64,000 nucleotides of DNA from an uncultured Bacteroidales bacterium. GTDB lineage: Bacteria > Bacteroidota > Bacteroidia > Bacteroidales > Bacteroidaceae. A model generated the notes under the pieces. The model did no database searches, was not told the origin of the DNA, and saw nothing but the letters and a program-made list of their open reading frames with translations. A program made the position numbers and the translations under genes. The stretch is taken from positions 1 through 64,000 of the forward strand of contig CACYHW010000003.1 of NCBI GenBank assembly GCA_902774335.1, read 5' to 3'. Of this stretch, positions 17,611-26,999 are shown one piece after another (positions within the stretch are counted from its first letter, which is position 1; every line of letters starts with the position of its first letter).

Positions 17611-18813
17611 ATGAAGATTCTGGTACTCAACTGCGGCAGCTCGTCAATCAAGTACAAGCTGTTCGACATGGACAAGAACGATGTCATTGCACAGGGTGGC
17701 ATCGAGAAGATAGGAATGAAGGGATCATTCCTGAAGCTGACCGACAAGAACGGCGAGAAGGTTATCCTGGAGAAGGAGATTCCCGAGCATACCGTAGGCG
17801 TTAAATTCATATTCGAGGTTCTTACCGGCAGCCAGTACGGCGTAATCAAGTCTCTCAAGGAGATTGATGCCGTAGGTCACCGCATGGTGCACGGAGGCGA
17901 GAAGTTCAACAAGAGCGTACTGCTGACTCCCGAGGTTCTGGAGGCATTCGCAGCCTGCAACGACCTGGCTCCCCTGCACAACCCCGCAAACCTGAAGGGT
18001 GTGAATGCTGTAAGCGAGCTGCTTCCCGACGTTCCGCAGGTTGGTGTGTTCGACACCGCATTCCATCAGACCATGCCCGACTACGCATATCTGTATGCTA
18101 TTCCCTACGAGCTCTATCAGAAGTACGGCGTTCGCCGCTACGGATTCCACGGAACATCACACCGTTTTGTATCGGGCGAGATATGCAAGTACCTGGGCAT
18201 TAAGGCCGAGGGTTCCAAGATCATCACCTGCCACATCGGTAACGGCGGTTCAATCACAGCTGTCAAGGACGGCAAGAGCGTTGACACCACCATGGGTCTG
18301 ACTCCTCTGGAGGGCATCATGATGGGTACCCGCAGCGGTGACATCGATGCCGGTGCAGTTACATTCCTTATGGAGAAGGAGCACCTGGACAGCACAGGCA
18401 TGTCAAACCTTCTGAACAAGAAGTCAGGCCTGCTGGGCATATCGGGTGCATCGAGCGATATGCGTGAGGTTACAGCCTCAATGGAGGCCGGTAACGAGCG
18501 TGCCGCTCTGGCCAAGAAGATGTATGCTTACCGCATCAAGAAATACATAGGCGCATTCGCTGCTGCAATGGGTGGCGTGGACGTAGTTGTGTTTACCGGA
18601 GGCGTTGGTGAGAACCGTCATGAGGTTCGCGAGGCCGTATGCGAGAACATGGAGTTCCTGGGTATAAAGCTTGACAAGGAGCAGAACGCCAAGATCATGT
18701 TCGGCAAAGACGGCATCATCTCTACTCCTGACTCTAAGGTCAAGGTGGTTGTACTGCCTACCGATGAGGAACTGATGATCGCGCAAGACACAATGGCGCT
18801 GGTCAAAAGATGA
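17611..18813 (+). CDS. ackA: Acetate kinase
   Basis: Phosphotransfer from acetyl phosphate to ADP. The 400-residue protein has the ASKHA-fold phosphate-1 motif LNCGSSSIKYKLF, the signature YGFHGTSHRFV, TCHIGNGGSITAVKDGKSVDTTMG, and VFTGGVGENRHEVREAVC in the adenosine region. All are intact. It forms an operon with pta. Its TGA stop is the first three bases of the inverted-repeat element that follows, so the element has inserted at or replaced the original gene end. Confidence 0.96.
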   Translation: MKILVLNCGSSSIKYKLFDMDKNDVIAQGGIEKIGMKGSFLKLTDKNGEKVILEKEIPEHTVGVKFIFEVLTGSQYGVIKSLKEIDAVGHRMVHGGEKFNKSVLLTPEVLEAFAACNDLAPLHNPANLKGVNAVSELLPDVPQVGVFDTAFHQTMPDYAYLYAIPYELYQKYGVRRYGFHGTSHRFVSGEICKYLGIKAEGSKIITCHIGNGGSITAVKDGKSVDTTMGLTPLEGIMMGTRSGDIDAGAVTFLMEKEHLDSTGMSNLLNKKSGLLGISGASSDMREVTASMEAGNERAALAKKMYAYRIKKYIGAFAAAMGGVDVVVFTGGVGENRHEVREAVCENMEFLGIKLDKEQNAKIMFGKDGIISTPDSKVKVVVLPTDEELMIAQDTMALVKR

Positions 18814-18931
18814 CAAAGGGGACGGTTCCGTTTGGCACCTTATAATGAAAACGTCTGGATTTCTCCAGACGTTTTTTGTTCATATATGGCCTTATTTCTA
18901 AAGATGCCAAACGGAACCGTCCCCTTTGTCA
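18811..18931. mobile_element. 121-bp element with 27-bp perfect inverted repeats (MITE/REP-like)
   Basis: Positions 18811-18837 and 18905-18931 are perfect 27-bp inverted repeats enclosing 67 bp that contain a terminator hairpin. The arm sequence (ACAAAGGGGACGGTTCC core) is one I recall seeing dispersed in several bacterial genomes, but I cannot check copy number here. The left arm includes the ackA stop codon and the right arm encodes the last residues of lpxH. No transposase is present, so any movement would be in trans. Confidence 0.65.
18848..18877. terminator. Bidirectional terminator between ackA and lpxH
   Basis: A 12-bp perfect stem (18848-18859 with 18864-18875), TTTC loop, with A- and T-runs on both sides. 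It lies inside the inverted-repeat element. Confidence 0.9.
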
Positions 18932-19680
18932 CCTTCCAGATAGTTGCGCATAGAGAGGGTTTTGCCATCAAACACCGCATAGGTATATTGACTGATCCAG
19001 TCGCCGATAATAAGCAGACGGCAGGAGTGGCTGATCATCAGATCCAGCTCAATGTGACGGTGTCCGAATATGAAATAGTTTATGTCGGGATGGGATTTGA
19101 GATACTCCTTTGCGTAGAGGACCTGAAACTCCCTATCCTCACCCAGATATTTGTCAACGCCTTTGAGACGGTGTTTTTCCATGCTATGCTTAGCCCAGGA
19201 CTGACCAAGGCGCATGCTCCAGCGGGTAGGCAGCAATGAGTAGAAGAACTGGCATACACGGCTGCGGAATATCTTCCTCATAAAACGGAATACAGGATCG
19301 GGATCACCCATGCCGTCACCGTGAGCCAAAAAGAACTCCTTACCCATAATCTCAACAGTTACAGGCTCCTTGTGCAGTATCACTCCGCATTCACGCTCCA
19401 GATAACCGAACATCCAGATGTCATGGTTACCTATAAAGTAGTGAACCTCGACACCGCTGTCGGTCAGTTCCGATATCTTACCCAGGAAACGGGTGTAGCC
19501 TTTGGGTACCACATATTTGTACTCATACCAGTAGTCAAACATGTCTCCCAGCATATAGACCGCCTGCGCCTTGTCCTTGATGTCATCAAGGAAACGCACC
19601 AGACGGCGCTCCTGCATCCGGCGATGGTCGATAGCCCACGATCCCAGATGTGCGTCAGAGATGAAATAAACGTTTTTCAT
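18898..19680 (-). CDS. lpxH: UDP-2,3-diacylglucosamine diphosphatase LpxH
   Basis: Calcineurin-like metallophosphoesterase that makes lipid X in lipid A synthesis. The 260-residue protein has the metal ligands in SDAHLG (8-13), LGDMFDYWYEY, GNHDIWMFGYLE, LAHGDG, and FGHRHIE. The family's usual end would be near SMRNYLE; the final residues GDKGDGSVWHL are read from the right arm of the inverted-repeat element at 18905-18931 and so are an added tail. It is the last gene of an efp-radC-DUF59-lpxH group. Confidence 0.92.
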   Translation of the reverse strand: MKNVYFISDAHLGSWAIDHRRMQERRLVRFLDDIKDKAQAVYMLGDMFDYWYEYKYVVPKGYTRFLGKISELTDSGVEVHYFIGNHDIWMFGYLERECGVILHKEPVTVEIMGKEFFLAHGDGMGDPDPVFRFMRKIFRSRVCQFFYSLLPTRWSMRLGQSWAKHSMEKHRLKGVDKYLGEDREFQVLYAKEYLKSHPDINYFIFGHRHIELDLMISHSCRLLIIGDWISQYTYAVFDGKTLSMRNYLEGDKGDGSVWHL

Positions 19681-19691
19681 ACCGCAAACTT

Positions 19692-20006
19692 TTATATCAG
19701 TCCAAGTTCAAGTTTGGCCTCTTCACTCATCATGTCCTTGTCCCACTCAGGTTCAAAGACAAGGTTTACAGTAGCTGAGTTGACACATTCCAGCCCCTCC
19801 ACCCTGAGACGTACGTCTTCCACGATGAAATCGGCCAGGGAACATCCGGGTGCGGTCAATGTCATATCAATGGCCACATTGGCGTTATCATCGACATCGA
19901 CCTTGTAAATAAGGCCCAGATTATATATGTCAACAGGTATCTCAGGATCATAAACGGTCTTGAGAACCTCAACAACTTTTTCCTCTATCTCAAACTTATC
20001 ACTCAT
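19692..20006 (-). CDS. DUF59/MIP18-family protein (Fe-S assembly, SufT/PaaD-like)
   Basis: A 104-residue protein of the DUF59 family, implicated in iron-sulfur cluster maturation. Hallmarks are YDPEIPVDIYNLGLIYKV, MTLTAPGCSLADFI with the conserved cysteine, and VNLVFEPEWDKDMMSEEAK. Start 20006 is used rather than 20036, which would overlap radC. Seven bases separate it from radC. Confidence 0.85.
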   Translation of the reverse strand: MSDKFEIEEKVVEVLKTVYDPEIPVDIYNLGLIYKVDVDDNANVAIDMTLTAPGCSLADFIVEDVRLRVEGLECVNSATVNLVFEPEWDKDMMSEEAKLELGLI

Positions 20007-20013
20007 CTCCTTT

Positions 20014-20796
20014 TCAAAGCCGGCCATGGTCGGCATAACTGTAATATCCGCTGTCTGTGAATATCACATGATCCAGCAACGATATGTCCATCGTGTAGCA
20101 GGCCTGCCGGACAGCAGTGGTCAGCCCGTCGTCCTGACGGCTGGGAATAAGATTGCCCGACGGATGATTATGACACATGGCTATCGCGGTAGCCCTGTGC
20201 AGAATCGCCTCACGCACTATCAGACGTACATCAACCGAGGCGCTCGTCAAACCTCCCTGGCTCACAAGTATGCTGTCAACCACCCTTCCGGCCTGATTGA
20301 GCAGCAGAACATGACACTCCTCAACCTGCTTGTCGGCCATGACAGGGTAGAACCAGTCATAGATGTCACGAGACGTCCTCACTACGGGCTTACGCTGCGG
20401 ATCCTCCTCCTTGCGGCGTCTGCCCAACTCACACGCGGCCAGGATGGTTATTGCCTTGGCCTCGCCTATTCCTTTAAAAGAGCATAGCTCCCCGACGCTA
20501 AGTTTTCCAAGTTCGGAAAGACTGTTGCGGCAGGAAGCCATCACTTTTTGTGTTAAAGCCACCACCGAATCTTCATCCCCGACGCTAAGTTTTCCAAGTT
20601 CGGAAAGACTGTTGCGGCAGGAAGCCATCACTTTTTGTGTTAAAGCCACCACCGAATCTTCAGTGTTTCCAGTGTGTATTAGAATCGCCAATAACTCAGC
20701 GTTTGTGAGCGCACCTGCGCCCTTTTGCTTCATCTTTTCACGGGGGCGATCCTCAATGGCCCACTGCTTAAGATTCAGCTTGTCTGGCTTATTCAT
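20014..20796 (-). CDS. radC: RadC-family JAB/MPN protein with internal duplication
   Basis: RadC (UPF0758) protein, role uncertain despite its name. It has an N-terminal helix-hairpin-helix-like region (ALTNAELLAILIHTG ... LCSFKGIGEAKAITILA) and a C-terminal JAMM/MPN domain with CHNHPSGNLIPSRQDDGLT, whose His/His/Asp metal ligands are intact. Odd feature: residues 46-74 are repeated as 75-103, from a perfect 87-bp tandem duplication, so the protein (260 residues) is 29 longer than the family norm. The frame is kept. The duplicated helical segment lies just before the hairpin and may disturb folding. Confidence 0.9.
   Translation of the reverse strand: MNKPDKLNLKQWAIEDRPREKMKQKGAGALTNAELLAILIHTGNTEDSVVALTQKVMASCRNSLSELGKLSVGDEDSVVALTQKVMASCRNSLSELGKLSVGELCSFKGIGEAKAITILAACELGRRRKEEDPQRKPVVRTSRDIYDWFYPVMADKQVEECHVLLLNQAGRVVDSILVSQGGLTSASVDVRLIVREAILHRATAIAMCHNHPSGNLIPSRQDDGLTTAVRQACYTMDISLLDHVIFTDSGYYSYADHGRL
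20489..20662. repeat. Perfect 2 x 87-bp tandem duplication inside radC
   Basis: Positions 20489-20575 and 20576-20662 are identical over all 87 bases (29 codons). The absence of any difference indicates a very recent event or an assembly error. Confidence 0.95.
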
Positions 20797-20803
20797 TCAT
20801 ATC

Positions 20804-21370
20804 TTACGCCTTTACGCGGCCCTGGTATGAACCGTCACGGGTGTCTACCTCGATGAGCTCACCTTCGTTGATGAACAGAGGTACACGAACCTCGCAACCG
20901 GTCTCAACCTTAGCGGGCTTGGTGGCATTGGTAGCCGTATCACCCTTAAGGCCGGGTTCTGTATATGTAACTTTAAGTACTACCTTAACGGGCAGGTCGG
21001 CGAACAGGATCTCGCCGGTATTGGCGTTGGTAACAACGTCTACAACCTCACCCTCCTTGAGGTAATCAACACCGTTGATAAGGTCCTTTATGATTGTAAC
21101 CTGCTCAAAGTTCTCCTGGTTCATGAAAATGTAACCCATGTCATCCTGGTAAAGATACTGGTAGGGACGACGCTCCACGCGGACATCCTCCAACTTGAAA
21201 CCGATCTGGAATGTACGCTCCAGCACGCGGCCGTTTACCACGTTCTTAAGCTTGGTACGTACAAATGTGTTACCCTTGCCGGGCTTAACGTGAAGGAAAT
21301 CGATGCAGAAATAGAGCTGGCCCTCCAGGTTGATGCAGGTACCGATCTTGATGTCTTGACAAAGAATCAT
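20804..21370 (-). CDS. efp: Translation elongation factor P
   Basis: Relieves ribosome stalling at polyproline stretches. The 188-residue protein has domain I with [18 protein letters not shown], where the lysine of PGKG sits at the modification site, a middle OB domain with [21 protein letters not shown], and a C-terminal domain ending [33 protein letters not shown]. The modification type cannot be inferred here. It leads the efp-radC-DUF59-lpxH group with 7-bp spacing to radC. Confidence 0.96.
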   Translation of the reverse strand: MILCQDIKIGTCINLEGQLYFCIDFLHVKPGKGNTFVRTKLKNVVNGRVLERTFQIGFKLEDVRVERRPYQYLYQDDMGYIFMNQENFEQVTIIKDLINGVDYLKEGEVVDVVTNANTGEILFADLPVKVVLKVTYTEPGLKGDTATNATKPAKVETGCEVRVPLFINEGELIEVDTRDGSYQGRVKA

Positions 21371-21468
21371 AAAAAATTGTTTGATCTATAATTAATAAAA
21401 AACTTTTCGGACTACAAAAGTAGTGCAATGACACAAATAGACAAAACTTTAGACAAAAAAAGAGATGC

Positions 21469-21502
21469 AATTTGCATATTAAGAAAAAAGAAACTACCTT
21501 TG
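21469..21502 (+). promoter_or_regulatory. Promoter of rpmH
   Basis: TACCTTTG (21495-21502) is a perfect -7, with TTTG (21469-21472) 22 bp upstream, slightly long for the -33 spacing. Confidence 0.65.
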
Positions 21503-21548
21503 CCCTCCGATTCCCAAAACGGATAGAAAACAATAAAAATATATAACG

Positions 21549-21710
21549 ATGAAAAGAACATTTCAGCCTTCCAACAGGAAGAGAAAGAACAAGCACGGTT
21601 TCCGTGAGAGAATGGCCACAGCAAACGGCCGTCGTGTACTCGCTTCACGCAGAGCCAAGGGCCGCAAGAAGCTGACAGTTTCTGACGAGTACTGCGGAAC
21701 CAAGAAGTAA
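21549..21710 (+). CDS. rpmH: 50S ribosomal protein L34
   Basis: The 53-residue basic protein starts [20 protein letters not shown] and continues [22 protein letters not shown], the L34 signature, followed by a short C-terminal extension ([11 protein letters not shown]) usual in Bacteroidota. It has its own promoter and terminator. dnaA/rnpA, its common neighbours in other phyla, are absent here. Confidence 0.97.
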   Translation: MKRTFQPSNRKRKNKHGFRERMATANGRRVLASRRAKGRKKLTVSDEYCGTKK

Positions 21711-21726
21711 TTCTTGAGTCAAACGC

Positions 21727-21763
21727 AAAAAAGAGGTCGGGCAAATGTCCGACCTCTTTTTTT
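21727..21763 (+). terminator. Terminator after rpmH
   Basis: An 8-bp GC-rich stem (21733-21740 with 21749-21756) extended by an A-run/T-run pairing and ending in a T-tract. Confidence 0.9.
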
Positions 21764-21783
21764 ATATCTCTCACTGAAGGCTC

Positions 21784-21820
21784 AAAAAAAGATCAGGAGG
21801 TGAACGGATTCACCTCCTGA
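21784..21820 (-). terminator. Terminator after the susC-susD pair
   Basis: A perfect 12-bp stem (21793-21804 with 21809-21820), CGGA loop, followed on the minus strand by a T-tract (complement of the A-run at 21784-21790). Confidence 0.88.
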
Positions 21821-21843
21821 CCTGTATTTAATGAAGCACGGGA

Positions 21844-23517
21844 TCAGGCTTCGCCACCTTCGCCACCTTCACCGCCTTCGCCTCCTTCCTCACCGAAGTC
21901 GGGTACAGGTTCCGGAGCAGGAGCATTCGGGTTATTGTCCTCATCGGAGATCAGTTTGTTGGCCTGAATCTCAGACTCAGGAATTCTCCAAAGAAGGATA
22001 GGATCGTCATTTGCTATGTTGAAGATTGTGTGGTCATCGGGATATCCGGCACCACGACGGTCAACACCCTTCTTAAGTCTCATGATATCGTACCATGAAA
22101 GACCCTCGCCCCAGAGCTCGATTCTGCGCTGTCTCCAGATCTCGTCCTGCAACTCTGCACCGGTAACATCCGGGCATGTGTAGAGAGAGTCTCTGCAGCT
22201 TGTGATAAAGTCCTCAAGAGTGGTCTTAGCCTCAGCTGAACCGCTCATAGCCTGACCTTCAGCAAGGATCAAATACATCTCCTCAACACGCATAATGGGC
22301 ATATCATTAGCGTTTGTCTCTGTGAAAAGCTCATTCTTGTAAGGAGCGAACTTAACCTGGGTGTAAGCAGGATAGCAGAAGCACTCCTCTTCGTTTGTAG
22401 CACCCATGTAATAATTCTCTTCCTCTGTAAGATTCTTGGATGTTGTGTCTGCACCAACCCACCAACCTTTGCGCACATCAGAATCATTGATTGAATTGAA
22501 CAAAGTCTGGTTGATCTGACGGCCGCCACTGTACCAGCAGTAACCGTAGTTGAATGATCCCATATGAGATATCCAGTTGCAGATACCGGTCTCGACAACC
22601 TCATCGGTCTCCTCGATAATGATACCCCACATCCAGTTGGGCTCGTTGATATCGGCAAAAGCAGGTCTTGAAGCCTCTGCAAATGATGAGGGCACTGCGT
22701 CTGTATTATCGATTGCGCTCTGAGCATCCTCAGCGGCCGCACTCCAGTTCTCCATAGTCAGGTTAACCCTGGCGCGGAGTCCGTAGGCAACAGCAAGGTC
22801 AATGTATCTCCTATCGGCACGTTTAACGCCATTTGTCTGAGCATAGGTCAGAGCCTCAATAGCACCGTCAAGATCCTCAAGGATCTGCTTGTAAACATCC
22901 TCGACAGTTGCTCTTGCGCATCCGTTCTCAAGAGCCTCCTCTGTGTTCTCCTCAGTGATCAGGGGAACGCAGGGTTTGGTCTTGTTATCCTTGTAGTTAA
23001 ACTGATACAACTGAGCCAGCAGCCAGTAATCAAATGCTCTCACAGCCAGAATCTGACCGATATAGAACTGAACGGTAGGATCCTCTGATTCAAGATCAAC
23101 CTTGCTTATTACATCGTTGGTAGCAAAGATCATCTTGTACATTGTGCTCCATACAATCAGAGACTCGTTTGATGTATAGATACGGTCTGAATAATCAAGC
23201 TCGTTTCCGCTCCAGTTATAACCGTTATCCTCGGATACCACGTCAAAACCGTTGGCATCGGTGAACATCATGATTGAAGGATAGCCAAAGTCATTATGTC
23301 TTTCGGTTCCTGTTCCACTCTCACCTGTTACAGGCATTGAAGCCTTCATAGATGCGAAAATGGCATTCACACTTGAAGCAAGCATATTCTCAGGATTGGT
23401 CTCGTTCATCTCCTCCATCTGTCCTGAGGTAACTGTGCTACCGCCGGGAAGCATATCGCTTTCAACGCAACCGGTCAAAAGCAGCAATGACAATCCGAAT
23501 AATATTTGTTTTTTCAT
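21844..23517 (-). CDS. SusD/RagB-family outer-membrane nutrient-binding lipoprotein
   Basis: Surface lipoprotein that caps a SusC transporter and binds glycan or peptide. The 557-residue protein has a lipobox LLTGC (Cys17), the SusD-like TPR-containing N-terminal half (AVRAFDYWLLAQLYQF motif, typical) and the C-terminal SusD domain with RVEEMYLILAEGQAMSG and EIWRQRRIELWGEGLSWYDIMRLKKG. An unusual tail after about residue 540 is made of repeated GGE triplets. The ligand is unknown; no glycosidases or sensor genes lie beside the pair. Confidence 0.92.
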   Translation of the reverse strand: MKKQILFGLSLLLLTGCVESDMLPGGSTVTSGQMEEMNETNPENMLASSVNAIFASMKASMPVTGESGTGTERHNDFGYPSIMMFTDANGFDVVSEDNGYNWSGNELDYSDRIYTSNESLIVWSTMYKMIFATNDVISKVDLESEDPTVQFYIGQILAVRAFDYWLLAQLYQFNYKDNKTKPCVPLITEENTEEALENGCARATVEDVYKQILEDLDGAIEALTYAQTNGVKRADRRYIDLAVAYGLRARVNLTMENWSAAAEDAQSAIDNTDAVPSSFAEASRPAFADINEPNWMWGIIIEETDEVVETGICNWISHMGSFNYGYCWYSGGRQINQTLFNSINDSDVRKGWWVGADTTSKNLTEEENYYMGATNEEECFCYPAYTQVKFAPYKNELFTETNANDMPIMRVEEMYLILAEGQAMSGSAEAKTTLEDFITSCRDSLYTCPDVTGAELQDEIWRQRRIELWGEGLSWYDIMRLKKGVDRRGAGYPDDHTIFNIANDDPILLWRIPESEIQANKLISDEDNNPNAPAPEPVPDFGEEGGEGGEGGEGGEA

Positions 23518-23536
23518 ATCTCTATCGTTTTAATTG

Positions 23537-26500
23537 TTAGAAGGTAAGGCTTACACCACCGCTGAGTGTCTTGATTGCAGTGTAACGTGATGTAGTTGCT
23601 GTAGTAAAGCTCTGACGGGGATCAAGACCGTTTCTTGCTGAGAAGAGGGCAAGATTGTCGGCTGTAAAGTAAACGCGCATCTTGCTTACCAGGAACTTGC
23701 TTGTCAGAGTTGACGGGAATGTATAACCGACAGTGATATTGTTGATTGACAGATAGTTTGAACTGGTAAGGAATCTGTCAGAAGTGCTGTTGGTATATTT
23801 GTCGCTTGTGCACAGTCTGGGAACATCGGTATCGGTATTCTCGGGAGTCCATGCATTTCGGATATCAGTGCTCCAGTTTCTACCCATATCGCTTGATGAA
23901 CCGCCGTGCATCAGGAGCTGATAGCCATAGTCGCGGATGTAACCGCCCAGCTGATATGAGAACTGAGCCGAGAAATCAAATCCGTAAGCCTGAACTGTGG
24001 TTCCGAAACCGCCGTATACCTTAGGCATAAGATCCTTGGTGGCAACCTTGTTGGTCTCGTTAGCAGTTGTCCAGTCATCGGTCTTGTACTCCTCACCCTG
24101 AGCATTCTTAGCCCAGTAGAGAGCCTTACCGTTAGTGGGATCTACACCGGCATACTTGACCAGATAAAGACGGTACATTGACTCACCCTCCTCATAGATT
24201 CTGGTACCATCCTCAAGACGGCCACCCAGATCCGGATGGAGCTTGATGATCTTGTTCTTTACGGATGTAGCGTTGAAGTTGATATCCCACTGAACCTTCT
24301 TGGTCTTGATAGGAGTATATGTTACATCCAACTCAACACCGCTGTTCATAAGAGAACCTACGTTCATAGGAAGCTCTGCATAACCCAGTGAAGGATTAAC
24401 GGGCTTGAAGTAGAGCATATCGGATGACTTGCGGCCGAAGTACTCGATAGATCCCTGCAGCTTTCCGTCAAACATTGCAAAGTCAAAGCCTGCATTGTAT
24501 GAGGTTGTTGTCTCCCATGTGATATCGGGATTACCCTTGAAGGTAAGAGTGGTGGCGAATACGCCGTTGGCTCCTGTCATCTTGTACTGGTCCATATAGG
24601 GATAATAGTTAGCTTCATCGTTCTTTATGAACTGGTCGTTACCCTGCTGGCCGAATGATGCCTTGAACTTGAGGAGATCCAGCCATGAAGCCTGAGAGAG
24701 GAAGTCCTCGTTGCTCAGTACCCATGCTGCAGATGCAGAGTAGAAGTTACCCCAACGGTTCTCGGGAGCAAAACGTGAAGAAGCATCCCTACGATATGAT
24801 ACGCTGGCAATGTACTTCTCGTTGAATGTATAGTTCAAACGGCCGAAGTAACCCTGAGTAGAGTAGTTGTCAGCACTGCCGTATCCGTTCTTCTGGTCGA
24901 TGGCGTTGCTTACATAGTACTGATCCGGGTTATACAGATTTACACCTGATGCCTCAACTCTTGTAATATTCAACTCGTAGCCCTCATAACCTGCGGTCAG
25001 GTCGATGGCGTGCTTGCCGTCAAGAACGACGTTGTAGTTGGCAACATACTGCTGGTCAAAGCCGCTTGTTCTCTCAGCGTACTGATATGCTGTACCGCCG
25101 TAGTTTGCAGACTGTCCGTATCTGGCATTACCAAGATCGTTGTATCTGGTGTTGTCGATATCAAGACCGTAACGTGCGGTAAATGAAAGGCCCCTGAGAG
25201 GAGTGATCTTGGCGAACCAGTTGCCATGGAAAATATCCATCAGGTACTCGGTCTTGTTGTAAGTCAGGTCACCTGCAGGGTTGGCAATCTGCATGTATTT
25301 TCTCTTCTGCTTTGTGCTCTTTCCGTCACCGTAGTCATATACAGGCTTGTTGTAAACATCATCGTAAATGATGTTACCCTGAGCATCGCGTACATATATG
25401 GGATATACAGGAGCGATGGAGTTAGCCAGGAAGAAGGCGTTACCGGAAGAGCTTGTGTTGGTCTGCTCACCGGGATAGTAGCTCTTGGAGTTAGAATAAG
25501 AGACGTTACCGCCTACTCTCAGCCACTTGGAAGCCTGATACTCTGAGTTGACACGTACAGTGTTTCTTTCAAAACCTGATCCTGTGATAACACCCTGATC
25601 ATCCAGGTTACCATATGAGATAAAGTAGTTGAAATTGTCATCACCGGCCGATACGCTGGCGTTCAACTCCTTACGGGTATTGTTTGAGAAGATCTCATCG
25701 GACCAGTTGTCGGGAGTATAATAATAGGTACCGTCGGTGTAACCCAGGGTAGCGTTTGAATTGAGTGATCCGTCGGCAAGGAACAGTCCTTCACCTGAAG
25801 GAATTGTGTAAATCTTATAACCGGTACCGTTTGATGTAAACAGACGGCCGTTAGCCCATGTGGTAGCGGCATCCTCGGCATAATTGGCAGCCATACGCTG
25901 GTTCTTGAGAGCGGTGAATACGCCCTTCATGTACTCGGCGGGATCAGTAAGAACATCGTAGTTCTTGATACCACGGCTGTTGACACCGTATCTTGCATCG
26001 ACATTGACAACTGCCTTGGATGACTTACCGGTCTTGGTGGTAACCATGATGATACCGTTGGCACCACGGGCACCGTAAAGAGCGGTAGAAGCAGCATCCT
26101 TAAGAACTGTCAGGTTCTCGATATCGGCTGTATTGATTGATGAAAGGTCACCGTCAAAAGGAACACCGTCAACAACGATAAGAGGAGATGTACCTGAGTT
26201 GATAGAACCCACACCACGGATAAGGATCTTTGAAGAAGTACCGGGCTGACCGTTGTTGTTCTGGATCTGAACACCGGCCATGGCACCTGCCAGAGCGTTG
26301 GATACGTTTGAAACGGTGCGCTGCTCAATCTTTCTTGAGTCTACAACAGCGGCAGAACCGGTAAATGTACCCTTGGTTGATGTACCATAGGCTGTGATGA
26401 GGACTTCGTCAACCTCAATTGAGCCGGGGTTAAGTGTTACATTGATCACTCTACGTCCGTTCACGGGAACAACGGCATCTTCGTAACCTACGAATGAGAA

Positions 26501-26710
26501 CAACAGTGTACCGTTTGAAGGAGCTGAAATTGAATAAGCACCATCCATATCGGTTGTTGTTCCGATTGATGTACCCTGAACAGATACTGTCACAGCAGGC
26601 ATAGGACTACCGTCATCAGCTGCGGTAGCAATACCTGTAACTTGCACGTTCTGAGCAAAAGCGAAGCCTGCGCTCAAAACAGCAGTCATCATTAAGAGAA
26701 GTTTTCTCAT
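23537..26710 (-). CDS. SusC/RagA-family TonB-dependent outer-membrane transporter
   Basis: TonB-dependent importer paired with the SusD protein 19 bp downstream. The 1057-residue protein has a signal peptide (cleavage near SAGFAFAQ), an N-terminal carboxypeptidase-regulatory-like domain (about 24-105), the TonB-box/plug region starting near DEVLITAYGTSTKGTFTGS with RGVGSINSGTSPLIVVDGVPFDGD and LKDAASTALYGARGANGIIMVTT (SusC plug hallmarks), and a 22-strand barrel ending in an aromatic (GGVSLTF). No STN domain is present, so no anti-sigma signalling is predicted. Start 26710 is chosen because the 31 upstream codons to 26803 lack signal-peptide character. Confidence 0.95.
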   Translation of the reverse strand: MRKLLLMMTAVLSAGFAFAQNVQVTGIATAADDGSPMPAVTVSVQGTSIGTTTDMDGAYSISAPSNGTLLFSFVGYEDAVVPVNGRRVINVTLNPGSIEVDEVLITAYGTSTKGTFTGSAAVVDSRKIEQRTVSNVSNALAGAMAGVQIQNNNGQPGTSSKILIRGVGSINSGTSPLIVVDGVPFDGDLSSINTADIENLTVLKDAASTALYGARGANGIIMVTTKTGKSSKAVVNVDARYGVNSRGIKNYDVLTDPAEYMKGVFTALKNQRMAANYAEDAATTWANGRLFTSNGTGYKIYTIPSGEGLFLADGSLNSNATLGYTDGTYYYTPDNWSDEIFSNNTRKELNASVSAGDDNFNYFISYGNLDDQGVITGSGFERNTVRVNSEYQASKWLRVGGNVSYSNSKSYYPGEQTNTSSSGNAFFLANSIAPVYPIYVRDAQGNIIYDDVYNKPVYDYGDGKSTKQKRKYMQIANPAGDLTYNKTEYLMDIFHGNWFAKITPLRGLSFTARYGLDIDNTRYNDLGNARYGQSANYGGTAYQYAERTSGFDQQYVANYNVVLDGKHAIDLTAGYEGYELNITRVEASGVNLYNPDQYYVSNAIDQKNGYGSADNYSTQGYFGRLNYTFNEKYIASVSYRRDASSRFAPENRWGNFYSASAAWVLSNEDFLSQASWLDLLKFKASFGQQGNDQFIKNDEANYYPYMDQYKMTGANGVFATTLTFKGNPDITWETTTSYNAGFDFAMFDGKLQGSIEYFGRKSSDMLYFKPVNPSLGYAELPMNVGSLMNSGVELDVTYTPIKTKKVQWDINFNATSVKNKIIKLHPDLGGRLEDGTRIYEEGESMYRLYLVKYAGVDPTNGKALYWAKNAQGEEYKTDDWTTANETNKVATKDLMPKVYGGFGTTVQAYGFDFSAQFSYQLGGYIRDYGYQLLMHGGSSSDMGRNWSTDIRNAWTPENTDTDVPRLCTSDKYTNSTSDRFLTSSNYLSINNITVGYTFPSTLTSKFLVSKMRVYFTADNLALFSARNGLDPRQSFTTATTSRYTAIKTLSGGVSLTF

Positions 26711-26859
26711 AGACAAAGTATTTAGTTTGACAATAGTTTGATTATCTCCTTTCCATAAAAAAACAAAGTTGGAACAAGAGTAAGGCGTTGTCCCAAGTAA
26801 CACTGCATAAATATTACAATTTTATTCCTTTTCAATCATACACAATATCACTTTCGCGG

Positions 26860-26867
26860 CAAATATA
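26860..26867 (-). promoter_or_regulatory. Candidate -7 element of the susC-susD operon
   Basis: TATATTTG on the minus strand fits TAnnTTTG, giving a leader of about 145 nt to susC. The 26711-27063 interval otherwise holds only the divergent PASTA-gene promoter; I see no regulatory RNA motif in the long leader. Confidence 0.5.
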
Positions 26868-26999
26868 CGTAAATTCTACAAAAAGTTATAAAAATACCGA
26901 TTTTTTTAGTACAACTGATATAAACCGTAGCATTATAAATATACAATTTGCAATTCAGGAGGGCTCTGCTGAGACTTTTACAACAGTAAAAGAACAAGT

